Part shown: one piece after another, positions 43,269-51,991 of the stretch
Numbering within the stretch: position 1 is the first letter of the stretch
Layout of the letters: each line of letters starts with the position of its first letter
DNA from: Anaerolineaceae bacterium
GTDB lineage: Bacteria; Chloroflexota; Anaerolineae; Anaerolineales; Anaerolineaceae
Length of the DNA: 62,464 nucleotides
NCBI GenBank assembly: GCA_029975475.1
Contig: JARKPB010000020.1
Coordinates: 1 to 62,464 of the forward strand
Direction of reading: 5' to 3'
Program-made: the position numbers and the translations under genes
The notes under the pieces: generated by a model
Databases searched by the model: none
What the model was told of the DNA's origin: nothing
What the model saw: the letters and a program-made list of their open reading frames with translations, nothing else

Positions 43269-43808
43269 ATGCAAACGGTTAAAATCGTTGTCACCGGTCC
43301 ATTCAATTCAGGAAAGACCCAGTTTATCCAGACGGTCAGCGAAATTGATGTCGTTTCGACTGAACGCAAGGTCACCGCAGAAGCGGAAAAAATCAAAGAA
43401 TCGACAACTGTGGCGATGGACTTTGGACGGATTACCGTGGATGACGATCTGGTCCTGTATTTATTTGGCACCCCCGGTCAAAAACGGTTTGACTTTATGT
43501 GGGAAATTCTGTCCGAAGGGATGCTCGGATTTGTGGTCATGGTTGACTCAACCCGGCCAGAAACGTTTCGAGAGGCGCGCAGCATCCTGGAGACATTTCG
43601 CGCCTACGCCCCGACCCCTTTTGTGGTCGCCGCGAATAAGCAGGACAAAGCTGACGCCTGGGAACTGAACGACATGCGCGTCGCGCTGCGTCTGGATTCC
43701 AAGATCAAACTGCTTCCCTGCACCGCCACCAAAAAACAGCCGGTAAAAGCCGTTTTGCTGGAACTGCTCTACAGCATTCTGGCAGAAATGGAAGCGGGCG
43801 AAGCCTGA
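43269..43808 (+). CDS. MglA-like small GTPase
   Basis: A 179-residue Ras-like GTPase. The P-loop is GPFNSGKT (10-17). The switch I threonines are in ESTTVAMDFG, switch II in LFGTPGQKRF, the guanine motif in AANKQDKAD, and G5 in LLPCTATKK. It belongs to the prokaryotic Arf/MglA-like (COG2229) group that controls polarity, motility or local assembly. Switch II has Gln in the position used for hydrolysis. The partner is probably the PATAN protein upstream. No separate Roadblock/MglB gene is visible here. Confidence 0.92.
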   Translation: MQTVKIVVTGPFNSGKTQFIQTVSEIDVVSTERKVTAEAEKIKESTTVAMDFGRITVDDDLVLYLFGTPGQKRFDFMWEILSEGMLGFVVMVDSTRPETFREARSILETFRAYAPTPFVVAANKQDKADAWELNDMRVALRLDSKIKLLPCTATKKQPVKAVLLELLYSILAEMEAGEA

Positions 43809-43832
43809 TCGCCCGGATCTGGAGCGCGTTCC

Positions 43833-44624
43833 TTGTCATCCATCACGACCCGTCAGGGAATCCTGCATTATGAAGTTTTCGGCCGCGGAAAGCCGGTGAT
43901 CTTGCTGCACGGCTGGCTTGGCTCGTGGGGATTGTGGCGCGAGACAATGGCTTATTTAGGACAGTATTACCGCACCTACGCGCTGGATTTCTGGGGATTT
44001 GGCGAGTCAGGAAAGTCGCTGGATACCTTTCAGGTCAATGATTTCGTGGATCTGGTTGACCAGTTCATGGATCAACTGGGAATAGTCTCTGCACCGATTG
44101 TTGGCCACTCGATGGGAGGGACGGTCAGCCTGCTGGTTTCGATGCACTACCCGGAGCGAGCGCAAAAAGTTGTGATTGTCGGTTCGCCCGTCGTTGGTTC
44201 TTCCCTGGCTTTCGCGTTAAAGCTGGCCGGCATCCGCCTGAACGCCTGGGCGTTATTTATGGTCTTTCCTCTTTTCCGGGGAATTATGCGCCTGGTATCG
44301 CCGATGATTTGCCGTGATCCGCGTTTCCCGGCGATGATGGACAGCGATTTGTCAAAGACCACGCTGGAATCGTTCCTGACCAGCATCGCTTCGCTGCGGC
44401 GCACTGACCTCAGACCGCGCCTCAGCCAGGTAACCTGCCCGGTAATGGGGATGTTTGGCAGTAAGGATAATATTGTCCATCCTGATCAATGGCAGCCGCT
44501 GTTGGAAGGCGTTCCAACGGCTCGAATTGAAAGGTTTCCAAAAGCCGGCCATTTCATCATGCTCGATGAACCCGCGCCTTTCATGCAAACTTTGAAAGAT
44601 TTTCTTGATACCCCGGTAAAATGA
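43833..44624 (+). CDS. Alpha/beta hydrolase with intact catalytic triad
   Basis: A 263-residue hydrolase. The nucleophile elbow is VGHSMGGTV (Ser93). The acid Asp is in FGSKDNIVHP and the His in PKAGHFIMLDEP. A substrate is not predictable; similar folds are esterases, dienelactone hydrolases and epoxide hydrolases. The start is TTG at 43833, supported by GGAG 9 nt upstream, with no better codon nearby. It is a paralogue of the Ser-less protein at 30640-31431, sharing YEV-GRG-PVI-LHGW and SW residues. It overlaps the V4R gene by 4 nt. Confidence 0.85.
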   Translation: MSSITTRQGILHYEVFGRGKPVILLHGWLGSWGLWRETMAYLGQYYRTYALDFWGFGESGKSLDTFQVNDFVDLVDQFMDQLGIVSAPIVGHSMGGTVSLLVSMHYPERAQKVVIVGSPVVGSSLAFALKLAGIRLNAWALFMVFPLFRGIMRLVSPMICRDPRFPAMMDSDLSKTTLESFLTSIASLRRTDLRPRLSQVTCPVMGMFGSKDNIVHPDQWQPLLEGVPTARIERFPKAGHFIMLDEPAPFMQTLKDFLDTPVK

Positions 44625-45250
44625 ACCAGCCTCCCGCCCCCCGCTGCCCGACCGAACTGGGCCAGATATTTTTCAGGGGATTCCTGGAAATCCTGGGCCA
44701 GGCCGGGGTCAATGCCGCCTTCCACCTCTCCGGCCGCTCTCACCTGATCAAAGGCGATTTCCTTGATACCCAGCTGGCAGAAAACTACACCTGCGAAGAT
44801 ATTGGCGCATTACGCCAGGCGATCAACCAGCTGTATGGACCGCGCGGAGGGCGCGGAATGGCGCTGCGTTCGGGCAGGGCCGCCTTTCGCTATCTGGCCC
44901 GGGATTTTGGTGAGGCGATCGGCATTCATTCGCTCGAATTTCGGCTGATCCCGTTGAGAAAACGCCTGTTCACCGGACAGCGATTACTGAGCGATTTCTT
45001 ATCCCGGCAATTCCATCAGCAGATTGAACTGGAGGAAACTGGGGACGCCTGGACCTGGAAAATCTACGGCTGCATGGAGTGCTGGGGCGTCAGCAGTGAA
45101 GAACCGGAATGCACTTTTTTTGTGGGCATGCTGCAGGAGTATTTTGCCTGGGTAAGCGGTGGAAAATTTTATCAAGTGATTGAGACAGCCTGCAGCGCGG
45201 CCGGCAGCCAGGCCTGCATTTTCCGGATCGAGCGAAAACCAGTGGAATAA
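44621..45250 (+). CDS. V4R (4-vinyl reductase) domain protein
   Basis: A 209-residue cytoplasmic protein whose C-terminal half has the V4R signature. Cys and Gly are spaced in YGCMECWGVSSEEPECTFFVG. LLQ-like MLQEYFAWVSGGKFYQVIE and CSAAGSQACIFRI follow. V4R domains bind small hydrophobic molecules and are found as sensors and in bacteriochlorophyll synthesis (BchJ). The N-terminal half is helical and lacks a recognisable domain. It begins at the ATGA overlap of the hydrolase stop, so translation is coupled. Function likely senses or carries a hydrocarbon ligand. Confidence 0.8.
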   Translation: MNQPPAPRCPTELGQIFFRGFLEILGQAGVNAAFHLSGRSHLIKGDFLDTQLAENYTCEDIGALRQAINQLYGPRGGRGMALRSGRAAFRYLARDFGEAIGIHSLEFRLIPLRKRLFTGQRLLSDFLSRQFHQQIELEETGDAWTWKIYGCMECWGVSSEEPECTFFVGMLQEYFAWVSGGKFYQVIETACSAAGSQACIFRIERKPVE

Positions 45251-45254
45251 GACC

Positions 45255-46532
45255 ATGTTTAAGATTATTTTACAAACACGGCGGATCATTCCACCTTTTA
45301 ACGAAGCAGCTCGAGATCTGCGGATTCAAAACAAACCGCTCTGGCTTATCCAGAGGGATGTTCTGGCTCCTTATACCCAGCATGAGCTGGAACTGCCGCC
45401 TGGCGCTCCGCTTCCGCAAACTCGCGAAGAATGCATCGTTTACCGCGACAACCTTTGTTTTGACAGAGATTATTTTGAAGCATTTTTGACGGAAGCAAGA
45501 CGGCGGAAGCGAGCCTGCCGGGCTGCTTTTACCCTGAAAGACCCGGCTTTTCGCGAACATTGTCTGCCGCTGTCCTTATCCTATACCCCATCGGGCGAAC
45601 ATCATCTGGCGGATTTGTGGTATTTCCCGAACGGTCCGGAAGCGGATGCTGAACCGCTGGTTGTGGACATGCAGTCGCGCGAAATCGGTTATTACCACGT
45701 GCCGACCTATATGGCTTATGAACAGGGCGACCTGGTGTACCAGGTTCCGCTGCGTTACCTTATCGCGATTGATTCCTGGGTGCATGTGTTTATCGCCGAT
45801 ACGGTCTTCGGGCTCTTTGGACGCGGCGCGCGTTTCGAGAAACGGTTGAACAGCGATGTTTTGTTTAATTTATCCATCCTTTTGACGGCCATGTTTGAAG
45901 GCAGGCAGCTGCTGGAATGTTCGCGCATGGTGCGGATCGGTAAAAATTGCTCCATTGATCCCACCGCGGTGATCCACGGCCCGACCACGATTGGCGATCA
46001 CGTCACCATTGGCGCCGGGGCGGTGATTGAGAATTGTATCATTGGCAGCAACGTCAACATTGGCCAGGGTTGTCATTTAATGCTCTCGGTGGTTGGCGAC
46101 GGCACGTTTCTACCGTTTCGCGCCTCACTCTTTATGACCACCATCATGGATAACGGCATGGTTGCTCAAAACACCTGCCTGCAAATGTGCGTCCTGGGCC
46201 GCAACACCTTTGTGGGCGCCGGCAACACCTTCACCGATTACAACCTTGTGCCGGCTCCGCTCAAAGCGCGGGATGCCAGCGGCCAGCTAAAGGTCGCCAA
46301 CCGGCCGGTGTTAGGCGGCTGCGTGGGGCACAACTGCCGCATTGGCTCGGGCCTGATCATCTACCCGGCGCGAATGATTGAGTCCGATGTCATTCTGGTC
46401 GCCAGTAAAGAGCGCCGCGTGATTGACCGCGACATTCGGTTTGAGGATTCCGACCATCATTCTCTCAGATCCGGCCGTCTCCACCGGCGGTTATATCCCC
46501 GGCCAGGCGAAGAAGTCGAAGAATCCTGGTAA
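45255..46532 (+). CDS. Left-handed beta-helix (hexapeptide-repeat) protein, GlmU-C-like
   Basis: A 425-residue protein. The N-terminal 220 residues are not recognised. The C-terminal part carries a run of hexapeptide turns (VRIGKNCSIDPTAVIHGPTT, IGDHVTIGAGAVIENCIIGS and NVNIGQGC...) typical of trimeric acyltransferases and the GlmU C-terminal domain. The last 50 residues are basic and polar. A transferase acting on a sugar, lipid or polyprenyl substrate is possible, but the catalytic His of the family is not obvious. It follows the V4R gene by 4 nt in the same operon. The ATG at 45255 is chosen over the upstream in-frame ATG that would overlap the V4R gene. Confidence 0.7.
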   Translation: MFKIILQTRRIIPPFNEAARDLRIQNKPLWLIQRDVLAPYTQHELELPPGAPLPQTREECIVYRDNLCFDRDYFEAFLTEARRRKRACRAAFTLKDPAFREHCLPLSLSYTPSGEHHLADLWYFPNGPEADAEPLVVDMQSREIGYYHVPTYMAYEQGDLVYQVPLRYLIAIDSWVHVFIADTVFGLFGRGARFEKRLNSDVLFNLSILLTAMFEGRQLLECSRMVRIGKNCSIDPTAVIHGPTTIGDHVTIGAGAVIENCIIGSNVNIGQGCHLMLSVVGDGTFLPFRASLFMTTIMDNGMVAQNTCLQMCVLGRNTFVGAGNTFTDYNLVPAPLKARDASGQLKVANRPVLGGCVGHNCRIGSGLIIYPARMIESDVILVASKERRVIDRDIRFEDSDHHSLRSGRLHRRLYPRPGEEVEESW

Positions 46533-46605
46533 GCCCCGGTAATTCCATTACAAACGACCGCGAAAGGCGGGAAAGATGCATATGCGCCATCCACTTAGAT
46601 GGCTG

Positions 46606-46611
46606 TATAAT
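46606..46611 (+). promoter_or_regulatory. -10 box of the Kbl-type gene
   Basis: TATAAT 34 nt before the ATG at 46646, with GAGAGG as ribosome-binding site. No clear -35 hexamer. Confidence 0.5.
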
Positions 46612-46645
46612 GACGGTACCTTCCATCTTCTACTGAGAGGTCAAG

Positions 46646-47830
46646 ATGTCAAATCGTTTGGATTGGATCCAACAGGAACTGGCCGGGTTAAAAGAAGCCG
46701 GCCTTTATAACCGCATCCGCACCATCGGTTCTCCCCAGGGCGCGTGGTTAATTGTGGACGGGAAACGCGTGTTGAATTTCTGCTCCAACAATTACCTGGG
46801 CCTGGCGAATGAGCCGCGCATGGTCGCGGCGGCCAAAGCCGCTTTAGACCAGTTCGGTGTGGGCCCGGGCGCTGTGCGCACAATCGCCGGGACCATGTCG
46901 CTGCACCTGGAGCTGGAACGCCGTATGGCAGCCTTTAAAGGGGTGGAATCAGCGATCACCTTCCAGTCCGGGTTTACCGCCAACCTGGCGACCATCCCGG
47001 CACTGGTTGGAAAAGAAGATGTGGTCTTCTCGGATGAATTAAATCACGCCAGCATCATCGACGGATGCCGGCTTTCGGGCGCCAGGATCGTCCGCTACGC
47101 GCACGCGGACGCGCTCGACCTGGAGCGGGTGATAAAAGAAAATGAAGGCACCTATAACCGCGCGATTATCATCACGGACGGCGTGTTCAGCATGGACGGC
47201 GATATTGCCCCGCTGGATAAAATTTACGAAATCGCCAGCGCTTATGACATCATTTTGATGGTCGATGATGCCCACGGTGAAGGCGTGCTTGGCAAGGGCG
47301 GGCGCGGAATTGTCGATCACTTTGGCCTGCACGGCAAAGTTGACATTGAGGTTGGCACCCTGTCCAAAGCCTTTGGCGTGGTTGGCGGGGTGGTCGCGGG
47401 CAACCCGGTGATCGTTGAATGGCTGCGCCAGCGCGGACGGCCTTTCCTGTTCTCCTCGGCGGTCACGCCTGCCGACGTGGCTGCCGGAATCGCCGCGGTT
47501 GACCTGCTGGAAAATTCAACCGAACTGGTTGACCGTCTGTGGGAGAACGCCCGCTACTTTAAAGCCGAGATGAAGACCCTCGGGTTTGATACCGGTTTCA
47601 GCACCACCCCGATCACTCCGGTCATGCTGGGCGAAGCCCCGCTGGCGCAGCAGTTCAGCCGCGAGCTGTTTGAGGAGAATGTCTTTGCCATGTCGCTGGG
47701 CTTCCCCACGGTTCCGCGCGGCAAAGCCCGCATCCGGGTGATGATCTCCGCGACCCACTCGCGTGAAGATCTGGATCAGGGTCTGGAAGCTTTCGCCAGG
47801 GTTGGGCGCAAGCTCGGGGTGATTCACTGA
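46646..47830 (+). CDS. kbl: Alpha-oxoamine synthase (glycine C-acetyltransferase type)
   Basis: A 394-residue PLP enzyme of the alpha-oxoamine synthase family. The PLP lysine is in [13 protein letters not shown] (about residue 237). [28 protein letters not shown] and TNGVFSM-like [10 protein letters not shown] are conserved. Length and N-terminus fit 2-amino-3-ketobutyrate CoA ligase (Kbl). The relatives 8-amino-7-oxononanoate synthase and serine palmitoyltransferase cannot be excluded. No threonine dehydrogenase gene is adjacent. It lies after the hexapeptide gene with its own -10 box, so co-regulation is unproven. Confidence 0.85.
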   Translation: MSNRLDWIQQELAGLKEAGLYNRIRTIGSPQGAWLIVDGKRVLNFCSNNYLGLANEPRMVAAAKAALDQFGVGPGAVRTIAGTMSLHLELERRMAAFKGVESAITFQSGFTANLATIPALVGKEDVVFSDELNHASIIDGCRLSGARIVRYAHADALDLERVIKENEGTYNRAIIITDGVFSMDGDIAPLDKIYEIASAYDIILMVDDAHGEGVLGKGGRGIVDHFGLHGKVDIEVGTLSKAFGVVGGVVAGNPVIVEWLRQRGRPFLFSSAVTPADVAAGIAAVDLLENSTELVDRLWENARYFKAEMKTLGFDTGFSTTPITPVMLGEAPLAQQFSRELFEENVFAMSLGFPTVPRGKARIRVMISATHSREDLDQGLEAFARVGRKLGVIH

Positions 47831-47848
47831 TCCCAATTGACCAGTGCG

Positions 47849-47874
47849 ACATGCCCTCCTTAAGGAGGGCATGT
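47849..47874. terminator. Perfect palindromic terminator
   Basis: A 26-nt perfect palindrome (ACATGCCCTCC with GGAGGGCATGT) with a minimal TTAA centre, followed by TTCTATTT. It ends the Kbl-type gene. Confidence 0.85.
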
Positions 47875-47976
47875 TTCTATTTAATAATGATTTGAATTTT
47901 CCGTGCAACCGATTGCGGCGACCTTACTGGTTCAAGAGCGAAGAGAAAGCCCTCCCCCCTGCTCTGGCTGTCTGGA

Positions 47977-49026
47977 TCACGGGATAAGTTTGCTGGCCGC
48001 CCGCTGCAAACGGTCGCGCAGCGCCAGGCCGGGACCGTCCGTCCCCAGGTCGCGGACAAAAATGACATCCACCTGCTGTTCATCCAGCGAGCGCATCCCC
48101 GCGTACAGGCGCCGGGCCGCCTGCCAGAGATTGCGCGCGGAACCAAGCGACGCGGTCACAACCGGCAGATCATCAAATACCGGGCGGTCTTCCTCCAAAA
48201 TCAAGAGTCCCACGCGCTTCCCGCTTTGAACGGCCTCTTCGATCAACTGGCGCATGCCAGCCAGTGCTTTTTCCCGCTCCGGTTCCGTGAAATAATACAA
48301 AACCGCGCGCGGTGAGTAATGCTTCCGCAGGGTGCCGGGGGACGATTGCGGACCGCCCGCGCTGTGAACGGCGCGCACGGCGACGTCACCCAGCACCTCC
48401 ATTAATTGTTCGCGGGTTACCCCGCCCGGTCGCAGGATGGTCGGACGCGTACCGCTGAGATCCAGGACGGTGGATTCAATTCCAATGCGAGTCTCGCCCC
48501 CGTCCACCAGAACATCGATCCGCCCCTCCAGGTCAGCCAGCACATGACTGGCGCGGGTGGGGCTGGTGCGGCCGAAGCGGTTGGCAGAGGGCGCGGCGAC
48601 CAGTACATCGGCTGCCTCCAGCAGGGCTAACGCCACCGGGTGATCCGGAACGCGCACCGCCACCGTATCCAGCCCTGAGGTCACCAGGTCTGGAATTTCA
48701 GGGCGTTTTGCCAATATCAGGGTTAACGGCCCGGGCCAGAAGGATTCAGCCAGGCGCAAGGCGAGCGGCGGCACAACCGCCGCGGCCCTTTCCAGCCAGG
48801 CCGCTCCGGCGAGGTGAACGATCAGGGGATCATAACTGGGACGTCCTTTGGCTTCAAAAATGCGTGCGACCGCGGATCGATTCAGCGCGTCCGCTCCAAG
48901 TCCATAAACCGTTTCCGTCGGAAAGGCGACCAGTTTTCCCTGCTGAAGCGCGCGCGCGGCCGGGCGGATACATTCCGGGTCTGGATGGATCGGATCAACT
49001 TGGATGACCTGAACCGTCAATGGCAC
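47977..49026 (-). CDS. L-threonylcarbamoyladenylate synthase (Sua5)
   Basis: A 349-residue Sua5-type enzyme making threonylcarbamoyl-AMP for the t6A modification of ANN-decoding tRNAs. The N-terminal YrdC domain has AFPTETVYGLGADA, FEAKGRPSYDPLIVH, WPGPLTLIL and SANRFGRTSPT. The C-terminal Sua5 domain follows the GGPQSSPGTLRKHYSP segment. The start is ambiguous: GTG at 49026 (GGAG 5 nt upstream) or TTG at 49020 (GAGG 5 nt upstream). A TATAAT lies at 49119-49124 on the minus strand. Function is essential in most bacteria. Confidence 0.92.
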   Translation of the reverse strand: MPLTVQVIQVDPIHPDPECIRPAARALQQGKLVAFPTETVYGLGADALNRSAVARIFEAKGRPSYDPLIVHLAGAAWLERAAAVVPPLALRLAESFWPGPLTLILAKRPEIPDLVTSGLDTVAVRVPDHPVALALLEAADVLVAAPSANRFGRTSPTRASHVLADLEGRIDVLVDGGETRIGIESTVLDLSGTRPTILRPGGVTREQLMEVLGDVAVRAVHSAGGPQSSPGTLRKHYSPRAVLYYFTEPEREKALAGMRQLIEEAVQSGKRVGLLILEEDRPVFDDLPVVTASLGSARNLWQAARRLYAGMRSLDEQQVDVIFVRDLGTDGPGLALRDRLQRAASKLIP

Positions 49027-49259
49027 CTCATCTCCGGGACAACGCGAATCACCTCTGGGATTGACCACGGCGCTCGCGCTGCCCGCGATATATAAATAAA
49101 AAAAACGGCCAAGCTGGAATTATAACCGTTTGAGCGAACCGGCGAATAGAATGATAGGCGAGAAAAACAGGGAGCGCCCCGCGCGTCAATTAACCACCTG
49201 CGCGCCCAAGGGGTTTTATGATCAGATGCTGCAGTGTTCTCCCAGATGCCAGACGCGAA

Positions 49260-49490
49260 TCAGTCGCGCTCATCAAAGGGATCATAAACCGGGTTCGCGC
49301 CTGACCACTTGCAGGACCCCTTCTGGAACAGCATGCACTGCGCTCCGTGCGAGCAGCGGTGGCTAAAAATCCGCGGGGGTTGATCCGGTAAATATTCCGG
49401 TGCGTAGGCGACATGGGCTTCCAGCGCGACCTTGCTTTCCGCGTTCTTGCAGTAACGAACTTTTACCGTTTGCCAGGTTCGAACAGTCAT
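49260..49490 (-). CDS. Small Cys/His-rich protein of unknown function
   Basis: A 76-residue cytoplasmic protein. Cys and His residues lie in YCKNAE, then FSHRCSHGAQCMLF and GSCKWSGANP. Five Cys and several His could bind Zn or Fe-S, but the spacing matches no family I recognise. The ATG at 49490 follows GGAGGTACGC; the longer frame to 49502 lacks a site. The C-terminal DPFDERD segment is acidic. The nearby gap 49027-49259 contains no gene. Confidence 0.65.
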   Translation of the reverse strand: MTVRTWQTVKVRYCKNAESKVALEAHVAYAPEYLPDQPPRIFSHRCSHGAQCMLFQKGSCKWSGANPVYDPFDERD

Positions 49491-49533
49491 GCGTACCTCC
49501 AAAATAGAATCCTACCAGATCTTGCCGCACCGG

Positions 49534-50802
49534 TTAAGGGCTGCGCACCAGCCGGAAGACCCGACCGCCGCCGATATCCAGTAAATACAGTTCACCAGCC
49601 TCATCCTGCCCAAATGCGCTGATCGGCAGGCCGGTTTGCCAGAGTTCCGCGCTCATCCAGCCCTCGGGCGTCTGAAGCAGACCCCAGACTGTGCCGGAAC
49701 AATAATCGCCAAAGATATACACACCGCTCAATTCGGGCAGTTCGCTGCCGCGGTACACATACCCGCCGGTGATGGAGCAATGCGGCCCGTGGCGGTATTC
49801 AAACACCGGGTCGGTCAACTCCAGATCTGCCGGCGGCGTCCCCTGGTAAGCGTGGGCGCCTTCCCGGAAATTCCAGCCGTAATTGACCCCGCCCGGGCTG
49901 CCGGCGGGTTGAAAATTCACCTCCTCCCACTGGTTCTGCCCGACATCCGGCAGGTACAAATCTCCGGTCTGCCGGTCAAAGGAAAAACGCCAGGGGTTGC
50001 GCAGACCGTAAGCCCAGATTTCAGCGGATTTTGTAAACGGGTTATCGACCGGGGCGGCGTACCCCCTGCCGGTTGAGACATCGATGCGCAGCAGTTTACC
50101 CAGCAGGGTATTGAGATTCTGCCCCGCGCCGAGCGGATCCCCGCCGCTGCCGCCGTCACCCAGGCTCAGGTACAGGTAGCCGTCCGGGCCAAATTCCACC
50201 CCGCCCCCGTTATGGTTTGGATAAGGTTGATCCACGCGGATCAACACCTCTTCTGAAGCCGGATCAGCCTGGGTCTGGTCGAGCGGCATGCGCGAGAACC
50301 GCGAAATGACCGTGTTGCCGCTCAAATCTGTGTAATTGACATAGAAAAAGCCGTTGGAAGCGTAATTCGGATCAAAATCAAACCCGAGCAGCCCCTGTTC
50401 GCTGCCTTTTGAACCTACCCGATCGGTTAGATCCAGAAACGGGTATGGCGCGATCTGCCCGTTTTCGATGCGCTGAATACGCCCGGGTTTTTCAATGACG
50501 TAGAACGCCTGCGGATCTGCAGGAGTGGTTTTAAGATCAACCGGCAGGGTTAGACCGGACACGATTGGCTGCCAGGTGAACAAATCTCCAGCCGGCAGGC
50601 GGGTAACAGCGGGTAATCCGGCGGGTAAAGCGGTTTCTTCCCCGCCCGGCGCGGGATAGGCTGGCAGAGTGGGTTCTGCCATTCTGGTTGGGCTGGCTGG
50701 TTGGGGCGGTGGGTAAGCCGGCCCCTGGGGGGCAGCCGTTAAGCCGCACCCCGCCAGCAGTAACCCGGCCAGGACCATGGCCAGCAGGGAAAAACGTCTC
50801 AT
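49534..50802 (-). CDS. PQQ-dependent sugar dehydrogenase (Asd/Ylii-like), lipoprotein
   Basis: A 422-residue lipoprotein with lipobox LLAGC (Cys about 19) and a Pro-rich linker. The six-bladed propeller has FYVIEKPGRIQRIENG and GLLGFDFDPNYASNGFFYV, the active-site His in NHNGGGVEFGPDGYLYL, and Arg in LRNPWRFSFDRQTGDLY. Soluble aldose sugar dehydrogenases oxidise sugars with PQQ; the quinone must be imported or made elsewhere. The start at 50802 follows GAGGAGG with 7-nt spacing. It overlaps the DUF1232 gene by 4 nt, so they are one unit. Confidence 0.88.
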   Translation of the reverse strand: MRRFSLLAMVLAGLLLAGCGLTAAPQGPAYPPPQPASPTRMAEPTLPAYPAPGGEETALPAGLPAVTRLPAGDLFTWQPIVSGLTLPVDLKTTPADPQAFYVIEKPGRIQRIENGQIAPYPFLDLTDRVGSKGSEQGLLGFDFDPNYASNGFFYVNYTDLSGNTVISRFSRMPLDQTQADPASEEVLIRVDQPYPNHNGGGVEFGPDGYLYLSLGDGGSGGDPLGAGQNLNTLLGKLLRIDVSTGRGYAAPVDNPFTKSAEIWAYGLRNPWRFSFDRQTGDLYLPDVGQNQWEEVNFQPAGSPGGVNYGWNFREGAHAYQGTPPADLELTDPVFEYRHGPHCSITGGYVYRGSELPELSGVYIFGDYCSGTVWGLLQTPEGWMSAELWQTGLPISAFGQDEAGELYLLDIGGGRVFRLVRSP

Positions 50803-51137
50803 CCTCCCACCTCCTCAGGATCAACCTCCCGGAATTTCCCTTCGATCACTTCACCCTGTTCCGGGCTGTGGGAAGCGGGGAAGCCGCCTTCAATCGCGCG
50901 CCAGTGTTCTTCAACAACCTCCGGGGGACAAAGCTCAATAAACAGATAAAACCCAACCCACAGCACCGCCCCGTCGTCCAGCGGGCCAAGCAATCCTTCC
51001 GGAAAGATCAGATAAATCAGGGAAAAGACCGGCAGAAGCTTCCACAGGAAAAAAACTCGCGGATCAGCCAGAAGGCGAAAGACCAGACGGATATGGATGC
51101 CAATGGATTGGAAAAAACCCGGGTTGTTCCGCTTCAT
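50799..51137 (-). CDS. DUF1232 (YkvA-like) membrane protein
   Basis: A 112-residue protein with one or two hydrophobic helices and the DUF1232 block DPRVFFLWKLLPVFSLIYLI, then GLLGPLDDGAVLWVGFYLF. The function of the family is unknown; members are small membrane proteins. The C-terminal 30 residues are acidic and outside the domain. Overlaps the sugar dehydrogenase start by 4 nt (ATGA), so translation is coupled. Confidence 0.8.
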   Translation of the reverse strand: MKRNNPGFFQSIGIHIRLVFRLLADPRVFFLWKLLPVFSLIYLIFPEGLLGPLDDGAVLWVGFYLFIELCPPEVVEEHWRAIEGGFPASHSPEQGEVIEGKFREVDPEEVGG

Positions 51138-51214
51138 CTTTACCTAATGTATACGATTATACAGGATGCACGGGGATGTTTTCCGCAGCCAGACACGGGT
51201 GTAGAGCCTTTGGA

Positions 51215-51985
51215 TCAACCTGAACGGTCAAATAAGCGGCGGCGCTTCCAGCGGATGTAGGGAGCAACCACTTTGCGGATATAGTACTTAGCCACAATCC
51301 AGGAGAAGAATGAGCCGCCGTCGCGGTAATGCACTTTAAGCATTTCCGGCCAGCAGCGGTCGTCAGCCGAGATGGTTTTGGTATCGGAATGCAGGCGAAA
51401 AGAAGCCCACAGACGCGGGAGGTAAACCAGCGGCGCCAGCCTGGCCAGGCGCACCCAGAGATCGTAATCCATGGCGAAATAAAATGAGTCATCCAGCGGC
51501 CCGACTTTGCGCCACAGCGTTGCGCGGAAGAAGGAAGCCTGCTGGGGGATATGCACATATCCCCGGCGCAGCTTACGGTAATCGGTCTGGGCGGCGGGGA
51601 AGCGGCCGATTGTACGCCCGTTTTCATCAATGTACGTGCAGTCCCCATAAACCATACCGACTTCAGGATGAGCCTGAAGGTAATCCAGCGCCTCGGCTGC
51701 CGCTCCGGGTAATAAGATGTCATCTGAATTGAGCCAGGCGAGCACATCCCCGCTGGCGCGGGCAAACCCTTTGTTGATCGCTTCGGTCTGCCCCTTATCT
51801 TTTTCGCTGACCCAGTACGCCAGGCGCGGAGCATACTCGCGGATGATCTCGACGCTGCCGTCCGTGGATCCGCCGTCAATGATGATATATTCCAGCTCCA
51901 CCCCCTGCTGGGAGAGGACCGACTCAATTGTCTGGCGTAAAAAGCGCGCCTGGTTATAAGAAGGGGTGACCACAGAAAGACGCAT
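51215..51985 (-). CDS. Glycosyltransferase family 2
   Basis: A 256-residue GT-A enzyme. SVVTPSYNQARFLRQTIESV, DGGSTDGSVEIIREY and the metal-binding NSDD in VLAWLNSDDILLPG are classic GT2 motifs. The acceptor-side DYDLWVRLARLA is also present. It transfers a nucleotide-activated sugar to a lipid or glycan acceptor on the cytoplasmic face. Last gene of the glycan cluster by direction of transcription, 6 nt downstream of the DUF6056 gene. It is a paralogue of the GT2 at 54876-55829. Confidence 0.93.
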   Translation of the reverse strand: MRLSVVTPSYNQARFLRQTIESVLSQQGVELEYIIIDGGSTDGSVEIIREYAPRLAYWVSEKDKGQTEAINKGFARASGDVLAWLNSDDILLPGAAAEALDYLQAHPEVGMVYGDCTYIDENGRTIGRFPAAQTDYRKLRRGYVHIPQQASFFRATLWRKVGPLDDSFYFAMDYDLWVRLARLAPLVYLPRLWASFRLHSDTKTISADDRCWPEMLKVHYRDGGSFFSWIVAKYYIRKVVAPYIRWKRRRLFDRSG

Positions 51986-51991
51986 ACGACC

